Shown: positions 10,591 through 19,080 of the stretch, one piece after another | Layout: every line of letters begins with the position of its first letter | Numbering within the stretch: the first letter of the stretch is position 1 | NCBI GenBank assembly: GCA_947503145.1 | Contig: CANNCP010000002.1 | Location: 124,001-188,000 of the forward strand | Direction: 5' to 3' | DNA length: 64,000 nucleotides | Source: an uncultured Roseovarius sp. | GTDB lineage: Bacteria > Pseudomonadota > Alphaproteobacteria > Rhodobacterales > Rhodobacteraceae | The notes under the pieces: model-generated | Database searches by the model: none | What the model was told of the DNA's origin: nothing | Seen by the model: the letters and a program-made list of their open reading frames with translations, nothing else | Position numbers and translations under genes: made by a program

Positions 10591-10604
10591 TAGATGTATA
10601 GGCG
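10591..10604. promoter_or_regulatory. Candidate HutC half-site upstream of hutC
   Basis: ATGTATAG at 10594-10601 matches the first half of the palindrome between hutF and hutI (4488-4495) exactly. It lies about 55 bp upstream of the hutC start codon. The second arm (ACATA) is not conserved here, so binding may be weaker. Confidence 0.4.
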
Positions 10605-10645
10605 CTGGCAGCGTTATGAGCCTGCCGCCCGCCCCGGAAGCTTCG

Positions 10646-10668
10646 ACTTTCAAACTAAATTTGAAAGT
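10646..10668. promoter_or_regulatory. Perfect inverted repeat upstream of malate synthase
   Basis: ACTTTCAAA (10646-10654), a 5-bp gap and TTTGAAAGT (10660-10668) form a perfect 9+9 bp inverted repeat in the region between hutC and glcB. It lies 140 bp before the glcB start codon and has the symmetry of a dimeric regulator site. Which regulator binds it cannot be told from the sequence. Confidence 0.5.
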
Positions 10669-10808
10669 TCTGATGATAGCTCTGATCATGCAAATGGGAA
10701 ATGCGCGACTTTAGCCATTCAAGCCGACACCGAAACCCCGTATACCGCTGCATGCGGAGTCTGAGAACATCGCGGTTCTCGACCCTGATATTGCTTGAGG
10801 AGAGACCC

Positions 10809-12989
10809 ATGCCGTCCAGTCAGTCCACCCCCGAACGCGTTCTTCGTAACGACCTTAAAATCTCTGCCGAGCTGGCCTCGTTTATCGAGACCGAGGCACT
10901 GGCCGGAACCGACATTGATCCCGACAGGTTCTGGGCTGGTCTGTCCGCGCTGGTCCACGACTTCGGCCCTCGCAATACCGCATTGCTGGAAAAACGCGCC
11001 GAATTGCAGGCTGCAATCGACACATGGCACAAGGACCGGCGCGACCGCCCGCATGACCGCGCCGCCTACAAGTCATTTCTGAGCGAAATCGGCTATCTGC
11101 TGCCAGAGGGTGACAATTTTACCATCGACACAGCCGACACCGATCCCGAAATCGCGAGCGTCGCCGGGCCGCAACTGGTCGTTCCCAGCACTAATGCCCG
11201 GTTTGTCCTGAACGCTGCAAATGCCCGCTGGGGGAGCCTCTATGACGGTTTCTACGGCACCGATGCGATGGGCTCGGCGCCCCCTCCGGGCGGGTTCGAC
11301 ACCGGGCGCGGCGCGCGCGTCGTTGCCCGCGCCTCCGTCTTTCTCGACGAGGCGTTTCCGCTGCGCGGCACCAGCCACGGCAAGGCCGCGCAATACGCCG
11401 TGCGCGACGGTCGGCTGGAGGCCGACGGCTCTGGCTTGATCGATCCCGAAAAATTCGTCGGCTATCGCGGCCCCGCTGACGCCCCCACGACGATTCTGCT
11501 GCGCAACAACGGGCTGCATGTCGAGATGCATTTTGACCGGACCCACGTGATCGGCCGCGAGACACCCTCGGGGCTGGCCGATGTCATAATGGAATCCGCC
11601 ATGTCCGCGATTGTCGATTGCGAGGATTCCGTGGCCTGCGTGGATGCCGAGGACAAGGTCGTGGCCTATCGCAACTGGCTGGGTCTGATGAAGGGTGATC
11701 TGACCGAAAGCTTTGAAAAAGGCGGCCAGACCGTGACCCGCGCGCTCCATCCTGACCGCAGCTATACCGCACCCGATGGCAGCGAAATCACGCTCAAGGG
11801 GCGCGCCCTGCTGCTGATCCGCAACGTCGGGCACCTGATGACCAATCCGGCGATCCTGGATCGCAACGGCAACGAGGCGTTTGAGGGGCTGCTCGATGCG
11901 ATGATCACCACGCTGATCGCGATCCACGATCTGAACAAGACGACCGGCCCACGCAATTCGCTGACCGGATCGGTCTATGTGGTCAAACCCAAGATGCACG
12001 GCCCCGAAGAAGTCGCCTTTGCCGACGACATCTTTGCCCATGTCGAAACGGTGCTGGGCCTGCCACCGCACACGGTCAAGCTGGGCATCATGGACGAAGA
12101 GCGCCGCACCAGCGTCAACCTCAAGGAGTGCATTCGTGCCGCGCGGCATCGGGTCTGTTTCATCAATACCGGGTTCCTGGACCGCACCGGTGACGAGATC
12201 CACACTTCGATGGAGGCCGGGCCGTTCAGCCGTAAGGACTTTATCAAGCGCAAGGGATGGATCACTGCCTATGAGGATCAGAACGTCGATATCGGGCTGG
12301 AATGCGGCCTGTCGGGCAAGGCCCAGATCGGCAAGGGCATGTGGGCCATACCTGACCGCATGGCCGCGATGATCGAGGCCAAGATCGAGCACCCCAAGGC
12401 TGGCGCCAATTGCGCCTGGGTGCCCAGCCCCACCGCTGCGACGCTGCACGCGCTACATTATCACAAGGTCGATGTGTTCGCAGTGCAGGCCGCGCTGGCC
12501 AAGAGCGGACGCCGCGCCCATGTCGAGGCACTGCTGGATATCCCGGTGGCAGAGTACCGCAAATGGACCGAAGACCAGATCATGCGCGAGGTCGAGAACA
12601 ACGCGCAGGGCATTCTCGGTTACGTGGTGCGCTGGATCGATCAGGGCGTGGGCTGTTCCAAGGTGCCCGACGTCAACGATGTGGGCCTGATGGAGGATCG
12701 CGCGACCTGCCGGATTTCGGCCCAGCACATTGCCAACTGGCTGCATCACGGGGTGATCAACCGGGACCAGGTCATGGCGATCATGCGACGCATGGCAGAG
12801 GTCGTGGATCGCCAGAACGCCTCTGATCCGGGGTACAGGCCGATAGCTCCGGGCTTTGACGGGATCGCGTTTCAGGCGGCGTGTGATCTGGTTCTGAACG
12901 GGACCAAGGACCCCTCCGGCTACACCGAACCGACCCTGCATGCTCGGCGGCTGGAACTGAAAAAGGCGATGCAGAACGCCGACGCCTAA
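10809..12989 (+). CDS. glcB: Malate synthase G
   Basis: A 726-residue monomeric malate synthase that condenses glyoxylate with acetyl-CoA to give malate. Family motifs include [53 protein letters not shown] and [20 protein letters not shown]. The start at 10809 ([11 protein letters not shown]) follows GAGGAGAG; longer in-frame reading from 10701 has no comparable signal. No isocitrate lyase is adjacent. The neighbours degrade allantoin-type ureides to glyoxylate, so this enzyme probably drains that product as well as serving general glyoxylate use. Confidence 0.97.
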   Translation: MPSSQSTPERVLRNDLKISAELASFIETEALAGTDIDPDRFWAGLSALVHDFGPRNTALLEKRAELQAAIDTWHKDRRDRPHDRAAYKSFLSEIGYLLPEGDNFTIDTADTDPEIASVAGPQLVVPSTNARFVLNAANARWGSLYDGFYGTDAMGSAPPPGGFDTGRGARVVARASVFLDEAFPLRGTSHGKAAQYAVRDGRLEADGSGLIDPEKFVGYRGPADAPTTILLRNNGLHVEMHFDRTHVIGRETPSGLADVIMESAMSAIVDCEDSVACVDAEDKVVAYRNWLGLMKGDLTESFEKGGQTVTRALHPDRSYTAPDGSEITLKGRALLLIRNVGHLMTNPAILDRNGNEAFEGLLDAMITTLIAIHDLNKTTGPRNSLTGSVYVVKPKMHGPEEVAFADDIFAHVETVLGLPPHTVKLGIMDEERRTSVNLKECIRAARHRVCFINTGFLDRTGDEIHTSMEAGPFSRKDFIKRKGWITAYEDQNVDIGLECGLSGKAQIGKGMWAIPDRMAAMIEAKIEHPKAGANCAWVPSPTAATLHALHYHKVDVFAVQAALAKSGRRAHVEALLDIPVAEYRKWTEDQIMREVENNAQGILGYVVRWIDQGVGCSKVPDVNDVGLMEDRATCRISAQHIANWLHHGVINRDQVMAIMRRMAEVVDRQNASDPGYRPIAPGFDGIAFQAACDLVLNGTKDPSGYTEPTLHARRLELKKAMQNADA

Positions 12990-12995
12990 AGCGCT

Positions 12996-13027
12996 TTGGC
13001 CCCGGTTCCCACAGGTGCCGGGGCCAA
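12996..13027. terminator. Hairpin after glcB
   Basis: TTGGCCCCGG (12996-13005) pairs perfectly with CCGGGGCCAA (13018-13027) just after the glcB stop. No run of T follows, so it may be a weak or factor-assisted terminator. Confidence 0.6.
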
Positions 13028-13182
13028 TCATGCACGGTGCAGCCCTGCACTTCTTTCGGTTTTGTTGATGACCGATTTCCTGTTTCAAATTTTTCCACAA
13101 GCTTCTGCTTGCCCGTTCGCAATGGTCTAAGGCGTATGCGCGCCTTATGATCAGCATGTTTTTTCAGAGGCGAGTGGCGAAT

Positions 13183-14028
13183 ATGGCAACTGATTACTTT
13201 GCGCCCACAGGCGGGCACCCCGGACAGGAACAGCTTTTGACGGACAGGGCGGTGTTCACCGATGCCTATGCGGTGATTCCCAAGGGCACGATGCGCGACA
13301 TCACCACCAGCTTCCTGCCATTCTGGGACGAAACGCGGCTCTGGGTGCTGTCGCGCCCGCTGAGCGGCTTTGCCGAGACCTTTTCGCAATACATCATGGA
13401 AGTGGCTCCTGGCGGCGGCTCTGACCGCCCCGAGCTTGATCCCGGCGCAGAGGGCGTGCTCTTTGTCGTCGAGGGCACCGCGACGCTCACCGTGGACGGC
13501 ACCGCGCATGAGATGACGCCGGGCGGCTACGCCTATCTGCCGCCCCGCTCCGGCTGGACGCTGCGCAACAACAGCGATGCGATACTGCGCTTTCACTGGA
13601 TCAGAAAGGCATTCGAGCCGGTCGATGGCCTGCCCCTGCCGGACGTGATCGTCACCAATGAGACCGATATCGTGCCGACCGAAATGCCCGGCACGGATGG
13701 CAAATGGACGACGACACGCTTTGTCGATCCCGCGGACCTGCGCCACGACATGCATGTGACTGTCGTCACCTTCCAGCCCGGCGCGGTGATCCCCTTTGCC
13801 GAAACCCATGTGATGGAGCACGGGCTGTACGTGCTGGCCGGCAAGGCGGTCTACCGCCTGAATCAGGATTGGGTCGAGGTGGAGGCAGGCGATTACATGT
13901 GGTTGCGCGCCTTCTGCCCACAGGCCTGCTATGCGGGCGGCCCCGGCCTGTTCCGCTACCTGCTCTACAAGGATGTGAACCGGCACATGGCGCTACGCCC
14001 GGCGGGTGCGCTATCGCATTCGGGTTAA
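13183..14028 (+). CDS. (S)-ureidoglycine aminohydrolase (bicupin)
   Basis: A 281-residue two-cupin protein of the UGHY/AllE (YlbA) family. It releases ammonia from (S)-ureidoglycine to give (S)-ureidoglycolate. The C-terminal cupin carries the likely manganese ligands in PFAETHVMEHGLYVL, and the N-terminal cupin is seen around YIMEVAPGGGSDRPE. The start at 13183 (MATDYFAPTGG) matches the family and has AGAGG 12 bases upstream. It lies between glcB and the convergent allA gene, in line with a ureide-to-glyoxylate pathway. The next enzyme, AllA, is encoded opposite. Confidence 0.88.
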   Translation: MATDYFAPTGGHPGQEQLLTDRAVFTDAYAVIPKGTMRDITTSFLPFWDETRLWVLSRPLSGFAETFSQYIMEVAPGGGSDRPELDPGAEGVLFVVEGTATLTVDGTAHEMTPGGYAYLPPRSGWTLRNNSDAILRFHWIRKAFEPVDGLPLPDVIVTNETDIVPTEMPGTDGKWTTTRFVDPADLRHDMHVTVVTFQPGAVIPFAETHVMEHGLYVLAGKAVYRLNQDWVEVEAGDYMWLRAFCPQACYAGGPGLFRYLLYKDVNRHMALRPAGALSHSG

Positions 14029-14034
14029 ACCGAT

Positions 14035-14066
14035 CCGCGAAAAACCTGAATCACAGCTTTTCGCGG
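14035..14066. repeat. Dispersed palindromic repeat, type A (solo)
   Basis: CCGCGAAAA (14035-14043) pairs with TTTTCGCGG (14058-14066) around a loop containing CCTGAATCAC. The same core recurs in composites at 16169-16279 and 54952-55062 and, diverged, at 59502-59550. It lies just after the ureidoglycine aminohydrolase stop and could act as a 3' hairpin. Confidence 0.75.
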
Positions 14067-14154
14067 AACGCAGCGATACATATGATCGTTGCATATACCG
14101 CAATGGCGCTGGTGGCGGTCAGTATACCGGCGGCTTTTCATTCTTCGGACAGGG

Positions 14155-14640
14155 TCATTCCTCGATAACATATGGTACATCGAACCAGTGCTCTTCGAGG
14201 TTTGCGCCGTTTCCGATCCGGTCGATGACGGTGAACAGCCCCGGCTCGGACAGTGGAGCCAGAACGCCGTGCCATGTGCCCCGGTGAAAATTGATCGCCT
14301 GCCCCGGCCCGGTTATGAACGCGCGCGGATTTTTCGGCACGCCGCCATCATCCTCGGCCACGACCACCAGGAACGGATCGGCTGACATCGGCACGAAGGC
14401 CTGACTGCCGTCGGGATGCCGCTCGACCATTTGCAGCGGCAGCGGCAGCGTCTCCTTCTCGCCCTTGAAAATGCTGATCCCGGCACGCCCATCCGAGAAA
14501 TCGAGGCGGGCGCGATCATGAAACCGGCCGCATTTCCCCTGATTGATCATCTTGTCCGGCGTGCCCGCGGCCTGCATCACGTCGCCGTAGGGCGCAAACG
14601 CCTCGGCGGTCAGTGGCTCTGTCTTGATCCGCATCGTCAT
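14155..14640 (-). CDS. allA: Ureidoglycolate lyase AllA
   Basis: A 161-residue protein of the ureidoglycolate lyase family, splitting (S)-ureidoglycolate into glyoxylate and urea. Typical segments are EAFAPYGDVM near the N-terminus, INFHRGTWHGVLAPL and FTVIDRIGNGANLEEHW. The start at 14640 (MTMRIKTEPLT) overlaps the stop of the upstream puuE-uraD gene as ATGA, so the two are translationally coupled. Its glyoxylate product can feed the nearby malate synthase. Confidence 0.93.
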   Translation of the reverse strand: MTMRIKTEPLTAEAFAPYGDVMQAAGTPDKMINQGKCGRFHDRARLDFSDGRAGISIFKGEKETLPLPLQMVERHPDGSQAFVPMSADPFLVVVAEDDGGVPKNPRAFITGPGQAINFHRGTWHGVLAPLSEPGLFTVIDRIGNGANLEEHWFDVPYVIEE

Positions 14641-16049
14641 GCTGAAAACGTCTCTGACAGGCGCAGTTGCGCGATCCGTTCGACCTGGCGGCAAGCCTCG
14701 GTGAATTCAGTGTCCCGGTCATGGCCGATCCGACGCCGGAACGCGTCCATGATCGAGGATTTGGTATTGTCACGCACCGCGATGATGAAGGGAAAGCCGA
14801 ATTTGGACGTATAGGCGTCGTTGAGTTCGATAAAGGTCGCGCGCTCCTGATCGGTCAATGCGTTCAGGCCCACCGATGCCTGTTCGGCGGTCGATTCCGC
14901 CGTCAAGCGCTTGGCCTCGGCCAATTTGCCAGCCAGATCGGGGTGCGCGTTCAGCACCCCCAGCCGCCTGTCCGTACCCGCGCTGCGAAACACCCGCACA
15001 AGCGCCTGATGCACGCCCTCGGCGGTGTCATGGGTCGGCCCCAGTTCAAGGTCATAAGCACCTTCGGCAATCCACGGGCTATGCTCGAAGATACCGCCGA
15101 ATTCGGCGACAAAAGTCTCGCGATCCATCTCGGAGGGGCGCAGGCGGGGCGTAGGCGGATGTGCAGCGGTCCAATGTTCAGCGATCTGCAACCGGGTTGC
15201 GAACCAGACATCCTCGTGAGATTTGAAATATTCGATCGCGCGGCGCAGCGCCGCCGCCCGGCCCGGACGCCCGATAATGCGGCAATGCAGCCCGATGGAC
15301 AGCATCTTGGGCTGACCTGCGCCGCCTTCCTCGTAGAGGTAATCAAAACTGTCCTTGAGGTAGGATTCGAACTGCTCGCCGGTGGTAAAGCCCGCCTGAA
15401 TTCCGAACCGCATATCGTTGCAGTCCATCGTATAGGGCACGATCAGCTGGTCGCGCCCACCCGTGCGGACCCAGTAGGGCAGATCATCAGCGTAGCTGTC
15501 GGCGACATAGGCAAACTGGCCGGTCTCGGCTGCCAGCCGCACGGTGTTGTTGGAGCAGCGGCCCGTATACCAGCCGCGCGGGACCTCTCCCACCACTTCG
15601 GTATGCAGGCGGATCGCTTCGGCAATCTGCGCGCGCTCCTCATCTTCGGGCATGTCCTTGTGTTCCACCCACTTCAGACCGTGACTGGCGATCTCCCAGC
15701 CTGCCGCCTTCATCGCGGCAACCTGCTCAGGGGCCCGCGCCAGCGCGGTGGTGACGCCGTAGACCGTGACCGGCAGATCGCTCAGCATGCGGTGCACCCG
15801 CCAGAACCCGGCGCGTGAGCCGTATTCATAGAGCGACTCCATGTTCCAGTGCCGCTGCTCTGGCCAGGGCTGCGCGCCGGTAATTTCCGACAGGAACGCT
15901 TCGGAGGCGGCATCACCGTGAAGGATGTTGTTTTCGCCCCCCTCCTCATAGTTCAGCACAATCTGTACGGCGATCTTCGCGCCGTTCGGCCAGTTGGCGA
16001 CAGGTGGTGTCGCACCGTAACCTGTCATGTCGCGTGGGTATCGGATCAC
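14637..16049 (-). CDS. puuE: Bifunctional allantoinase (PuuE) / OHCU decarboxylase (UraD) fusion
   Basis: A 470-residue fusion. Residues ~1-305 are a cofactor-independent allantoinase of the polysaccharide-deacetylase fold (RYPRDMTGYG, NYEEGGEN, EIASHGLKWVEH, GWYTGRCSNN). Residues ~310-470 are a 2-oxo-4-hydroxy-4-carboxy-5-ureidoimidazoline decarboxylase (FVAEFGGIFEHSPWIA, LNAHPDLAGKL, FIIAVRDNTK). The fusion would make (S)-allantoin and then open it to allantoate. The start is GTG at 16049, preceded by AGGAGG. The gene is divergent from uraH, which supplies the decarboxylase substrate, and coupled to allA. Confidence 0.93.
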   Translation of the reverse strand: MIRYPRDMTGYGATPPVANWPNGAKIAVQIVLNYEEGGENNILHGDAASEAFLSEITGAQPWPEQRHWNMESLYEYGSRAGFWRVHRMLSDLPVTVYGVTTALARAPEQVAAMKAAGWEIASHGLKWVEHKDMPEDEERAQIAEAIRLHTEVVGEVPRGWYTGRCSNNTVRLAAETGQFAYVADSYADDLPYWVRTGGRDQLIVPYTMDCNDMRFGIQAGFTTGEQFESYLKDSFDYLYEEGGAGQPKMLSIGLHCRIIGRPGRAAALRRAIEYFKSHEDVWFATRLQIAEHWTAAHPPTPRLRPSEMDRETFVAEFGGIFEHSPWIAEGAYDLELGPTHDTAEGVHQALVRVFRSAGTDRRLGVLNAHPDLAGKLAEAKRLTAESTAEQASVGLNALTDQERATFIELNDAYTSKFGFPFIIAVRDNTKSSIMDAFRRRIGHDRDTEFTEACRQVERIAQLRLSETFSA

Positions 16050-16168
16050 TGGTCGTCCTCCTGAGTGGAATGCTTGTATTTCAAGACAACATATTTGTTT
16101 TTCAAAAAAACGGGGAAGGAGCCTTTGGCCTGTCGGGGTTTGCGTCCATCATGCATAATGGAGACACT

Positions 16169-16279
16169 AAAGCGTTGCGCGAAAAACCTGAATCACAGTT
16201 TTTGCGAAACGCACGCGACATACAAGCGTTGCGCGCGTTTCACCTTTATCTGATGTCTCGGGGTAAGGCGAAACTCTTT
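16169..16279 (+). repeat. 111-bp composite of repeat types A and B
   Basis: A type A unit (16169-16211, with GCGAAAAACCTGAATCACAG) is joined by ACGCGACATACAAGCGTTGCG to a type B unit (core TTTCACCTTTATCTGATGTC, closing in GGTAAGGCGAAAC). A nearly identical 111-bp copy sits inverted at 54952-55062. It occupies most of the puuE-uraH divergent region and ends 22 bp before the uraH start codon, so it overlaps the promoter area. Confidence 0.85.
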
Positions 16280-16301
16280 AACGGAAATACAGGAGACGCT
16301 C

Positions 16302-16655
16302 ATGTCCGGCTATCTGACCACCCATGTTCTTGATACCGCTCGCGGCTGTCCTGCCGACGGGCTGTCGATCGAGCTATATCGCATTGATGGACCCGAGAGA
16401 ACACATCTGAAAACCCTCGTCACCAACGATGACGGGCGGACCGACGCACAGATCCTGCCCGCCGCGGAATTTCAGACCGGGACATATGAGCTGGTGTTTC
16501 ACGCCGGTGATTATCTCGACCGGACCGGCGTTGCGCCCGAAAGCCCGCGCTTTCTGGACGTGATTCCATTGCGTTTCGGCATGTCCCAAGAGCAGCATTA
16601 TCACGTGCCGCTGCTGCTGTCGCCGTTTGGCTACTCGACCTATCGCGGCAGCTAA
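16302..16655 (+). CDS. uraH: 5-hydroxyisourate hydrolase (transthyretin-like)
   Basis: A 117-residue HIUase, hydrolysing 5-hydroxyisourate to OHCU, the step between urate oxidation and the UraD domain. The N-terminal [13 protein letters not shown] motif, the central [10 protein letters not shown] and the C-terminal tetrapeptide YRGS are diagnostic of HIUase as opposed to vertebrate transthyretin. The start follows CAGGAGACGCTC. It is followed by an imperfect hairpin region (about 16657-16702) before the convergent LysR gene. Confidence 0.96.
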   Translation: MSGYLTTHVLDTARGCPADGLSIELYRIDGPERTHLKTLVTNDDGRTDAQILPAAEFQTGTYELVFHAGDYLDRTGVAPESPRFLDVIPLRFGMSQEQHYHVPLLLSPFGYSTYRGS

Positions 16656-16700
16656 GGCGTTTTGCATCCTATTTGCTTCACCGATTGAACGCAAAGCGCT

Positions 16701-17621
16701 CTAGCCGCCCAGCCCGCTGTCCTTGATGACATTGCCGATCCGGTCGATCATGAAATCCATGAACAGCCGCGTCTTGGGGTCCTGGTGGCGGCGGTGGGTA
16801 AAGAGACAGGCCATCTGGATCGGCTCGGGCGGCGTGTCCTCTGCAACCTCGACCAACGCGCCGGATACCAGATGGTCGGCCACCTCGAACACGGGTTTGA
16901 GCGTGATACCGTGCCCGCCCAGCGCCCAGTCCACCAGAATGTCGCCATCATCGCATTCATAGCGCCCGTGTACCCGGTATCTCTTGGGGCCGTCTGCGGT
17001 CATCAACGGCCATTGGAATTCGGTCGCGCCGGGAAAGCGCAGGTTGAGGCATTGATGCCCCCCCTTGACCAGATCATCGCCGGTGCGTGGATGCCCGTTT
17101 GCCGCGATATAGGCGGGCGACGCGCACAGCACCCGCTGCACATCCGCGATCTTCTTGATCCGCAGGTTGCTGTCCTCGGGCTGGCCCAGAAAAAACGCGA
17201 GATCCAGCCCCTCTGTCGTCAGGTCCACCTTGCGGTCGGTCAGGCGCAGGCGCAGGCTGACCTCTGGGTACTGTGCCAGAAAGGCGGGCACCTGCGGCGC
17301 GATCAGGCGGCGCCCCACGCCCAGCGGTGCCGCCACATAGAGCGATCCGCGCGGATGCTCGGTGATGTCCACCACCTGCGCCTCGGCGGCTTCGACCGAC
17401 TCCAGCACCTGACACGCGCCGCCATAGAACGCCTTGCCCTGCTCTGTCGCGGTCAGGCTGCGGGTGGTCCGCTGGAACAGCCGCACGCCCAGATGCGATT
17501 CAAGCTGCGAAATGCGCGACGAGGTCACGGCAGGCGAAATCCTCAGGTCGCGCCCGGCGGCAGACATGCTGCCCAACTCGTAGACCCGGACAAAGGTGCG
17601 GATGTTGTCAAGATAGGACAC
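16701..17621 (-). CDS. LysR family transcriptional regulator, divergent from puuD
   Basis: A 306-residue LysR regulator. The N-terminal helix-turn-helix is seen in SMSAAGRDLRISPAVTSSRI and RLFQRTTRSLTATEQG; the remainder is a substrate-binding domain. I prefer the GTG at 17621 (SYLDNIRTFVRV follows), because close family members begin there; a TTG at 17681 would add 20 residues. It faces puuD across a 117-bp promoter region, so it probably controls urate catabolism. Its effector could be urate or a downstream ureide; the sequence does not say. Confidence 0.88.
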   Translation of the reverse strand: MSYLDNIRTFVRVYELGSMSAAGRDLRISPAVTSSRISQLESHLGVRLFQRTTRSLTATEQGKAFYGGACQVLESVEAAEAQVVDITEHPRGSLYVAAPLGVGRRLIAPQVPAFLAQYPEVSLRLRLTDRKVDLTTEGLDLAFFLGQPEDSNLRIKKIADVQRVLCASPAYIAANGHPRTGDDLVKGGHQCLNLRFPGATEFQWPLMTADGPKRYRVHGRYECDDGDILVDWALGGHGITLKPVFEVADHLVSGALVEVAEDTPPEPIQMACLFTHRRHQDPKTRLFMDFMIDRIGNVIKDSGLGG

Positions 17622-17738
17622 TATGCGGTTCCGCTCTGCTTTATTCTGCTTTTTTTGATACAGCTTGGATATCAGGGGCAATACCAGAAAGGTTGATTTC
17701 CGCCTAGTCTGGACACAACGAAAATCAGGAGACTCGTC

Positions 17739-18974
17739 ATGTATGATCTAGCCGTCATGTGGGATTGGGCCGGTTTCGCGGTCCGTTGGCTGCATGTCAT
17801 CACGGCGATGGCGTGGATCGGGGCATCGTTTTACTTCATCGCGCTCGATCTGGGTCTGAAACAGGCCCCCAACATGCCTGCCGGGGCCTCTGGCGAAGAG
17901 TGGCAGGTACATGGCGGCGGATTCTACCATATCCAGAAATACATGGTCGCCCCCGAGAACATGCCCGATCACCTGATCTGGCACAAATGGCAGAGCTACT
18001 CGACCTGGTTGTCTGGTGCCGCGCTGCTGATGATCGTCTACTGGGTCGGCGGAGAGCTATATCTGCTTGATCCCACCAAGGCGGAATTGGCGCTGTGGCA
18101 GGGCATCGTGATCTCGGGGGGGTCGCTGACCATCGGCTGGCTCGCCTATGATTTCATGTGCAAGTCCAAGCTGGGCGAGACACCTAACGTCTTGATGCTG
18201 CTCTTGTTCGTGATCCTCGTGATCATGTCCTGGGGCTATAACGAGATCTTCACCGGGCGCGCCGCGCTGCTGCATCTGGGCGCCTTCACCGCCACGATCA
18301 TGACCGCAAACGTGTTTTTCATCATCATACCCAACCAGCAGATCGTGGTGAAAGACCTGCGAGAAGGCCGCACCCCCGATCCGAAATACGGCAAGATCGC
18401 CAAGCTGCGCTCGACCCACAATAACTATCTGACGCTGCCGGTCATCTTCCTGATGCTGGCCAACCATTACCCGCTGGCCTTTGCCACGGAATACAACTGG
18501 ATCATCGCCAGCCTGATCTTTTTGACCGGCGTCACCATCCGGCATTATTTCAACACCATGCACGCCACCGGCAAGGGGCCGCACTGGACCTGGGCCGTGA
18601 CGGTGTTGCTGATGATCGTGATCGCGTGGCTATCGACCGCACCCATGCTGGACAGTTATGACGACGCCGAATCCCGCGATCTGACGCCGCTTGAGCAGCA
18701 ATTCGCCTCGGCGCCCGGATTCGAGGACGCGTATGACATCGTGCTGGGCAACTGCTCCATGTGTCATGCGCGCGAACCGGCCTGGGACGGTATCCGCTGG
18801 CCCCCCAAGGGCGTCGTGCTGGAAACGCCAGGCGACGTGGCGCGGCACGCACAGGCGATCTTTCTTCAGGCCGGTGTGACCCACGCCATGCCGCCGCCCA
18901 ACGCGATCCGCACCATGACCGACCAGAACCGCGCCGCCATCATCGCCTGGTTTCGCCAGGCCTCGGCGGACTGA
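17739..18974 (+). CDS. puuD: Membrane-bound urate oxidase PuuD with C-terminal cytochrome c domain
   Basis: A 411-residue integral membrane protein. About eight hydrophobic segments (residues ~10-310) form the urate hydroxylase domain. A C-terminal cytochrome c domain carries the haem motif CSMCH near residue 345, with a probable distal methionine in THAMPPPNA. It oxidises urate to 5-hydroxyisourate, passing electrons to the respiratory chain instead of making hydrogen peroxide as soluble uricase does. The start follows CAGGAGACTCGTC. UraH and the UraD-PuuE fusion nearby carry out the next steps. Confidence 0.95.
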   Translation: MYDLAVMWDWAGFAVRWLHVITAMAWIGASFYFIALDLGLKQAPNMPAGASGEEWQVHGGGFYHIQKYMVAPENMPDHLIWHKWQSYSTWLSGAALLMIVYWVGGELYLLDPTKAELALWQGIVISGGSLTIGWLAYDFMCKSKLGETPNVLMLLLFVILVIMSWGYNEIFTGRAALLHLGAFTATIMTANVFFIIIPNQQIVVKDLREGRTPDPKYGKIAKLRSTHNNYLTLPVIFLMLANHYPLAFATEYNWIIASLIFLTGVTIRHYFNTMHATGKGPHWTWAVTVLLMIVIAWLSTAPMLDSYDDAESRDLTPLEQQFASAPGFEDAYDIVLGNCSMCHAREPAWDGIRWPPKGVVLETPGDVARHAQAIFLQAGVTHAMPPPNAIRTMTDQNRAAIIAWFRQASAD

Positions 18975-19080
18975 GGTGCCACCCGGACAGGGATGAAAAC
19001 ACGCCTCTGGGATTGATCGGATATGGCAACATCGCCGTCGCAGGCGGGGGGCATCGCGGCTCTGGTCCGGATGCGCCCCT

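Noticed and set aside
11073..12449. A 458-codon open frame on the minus strand
   Set aside because: It lies entirely inside malate synthase, whose sequence is unmistakable.
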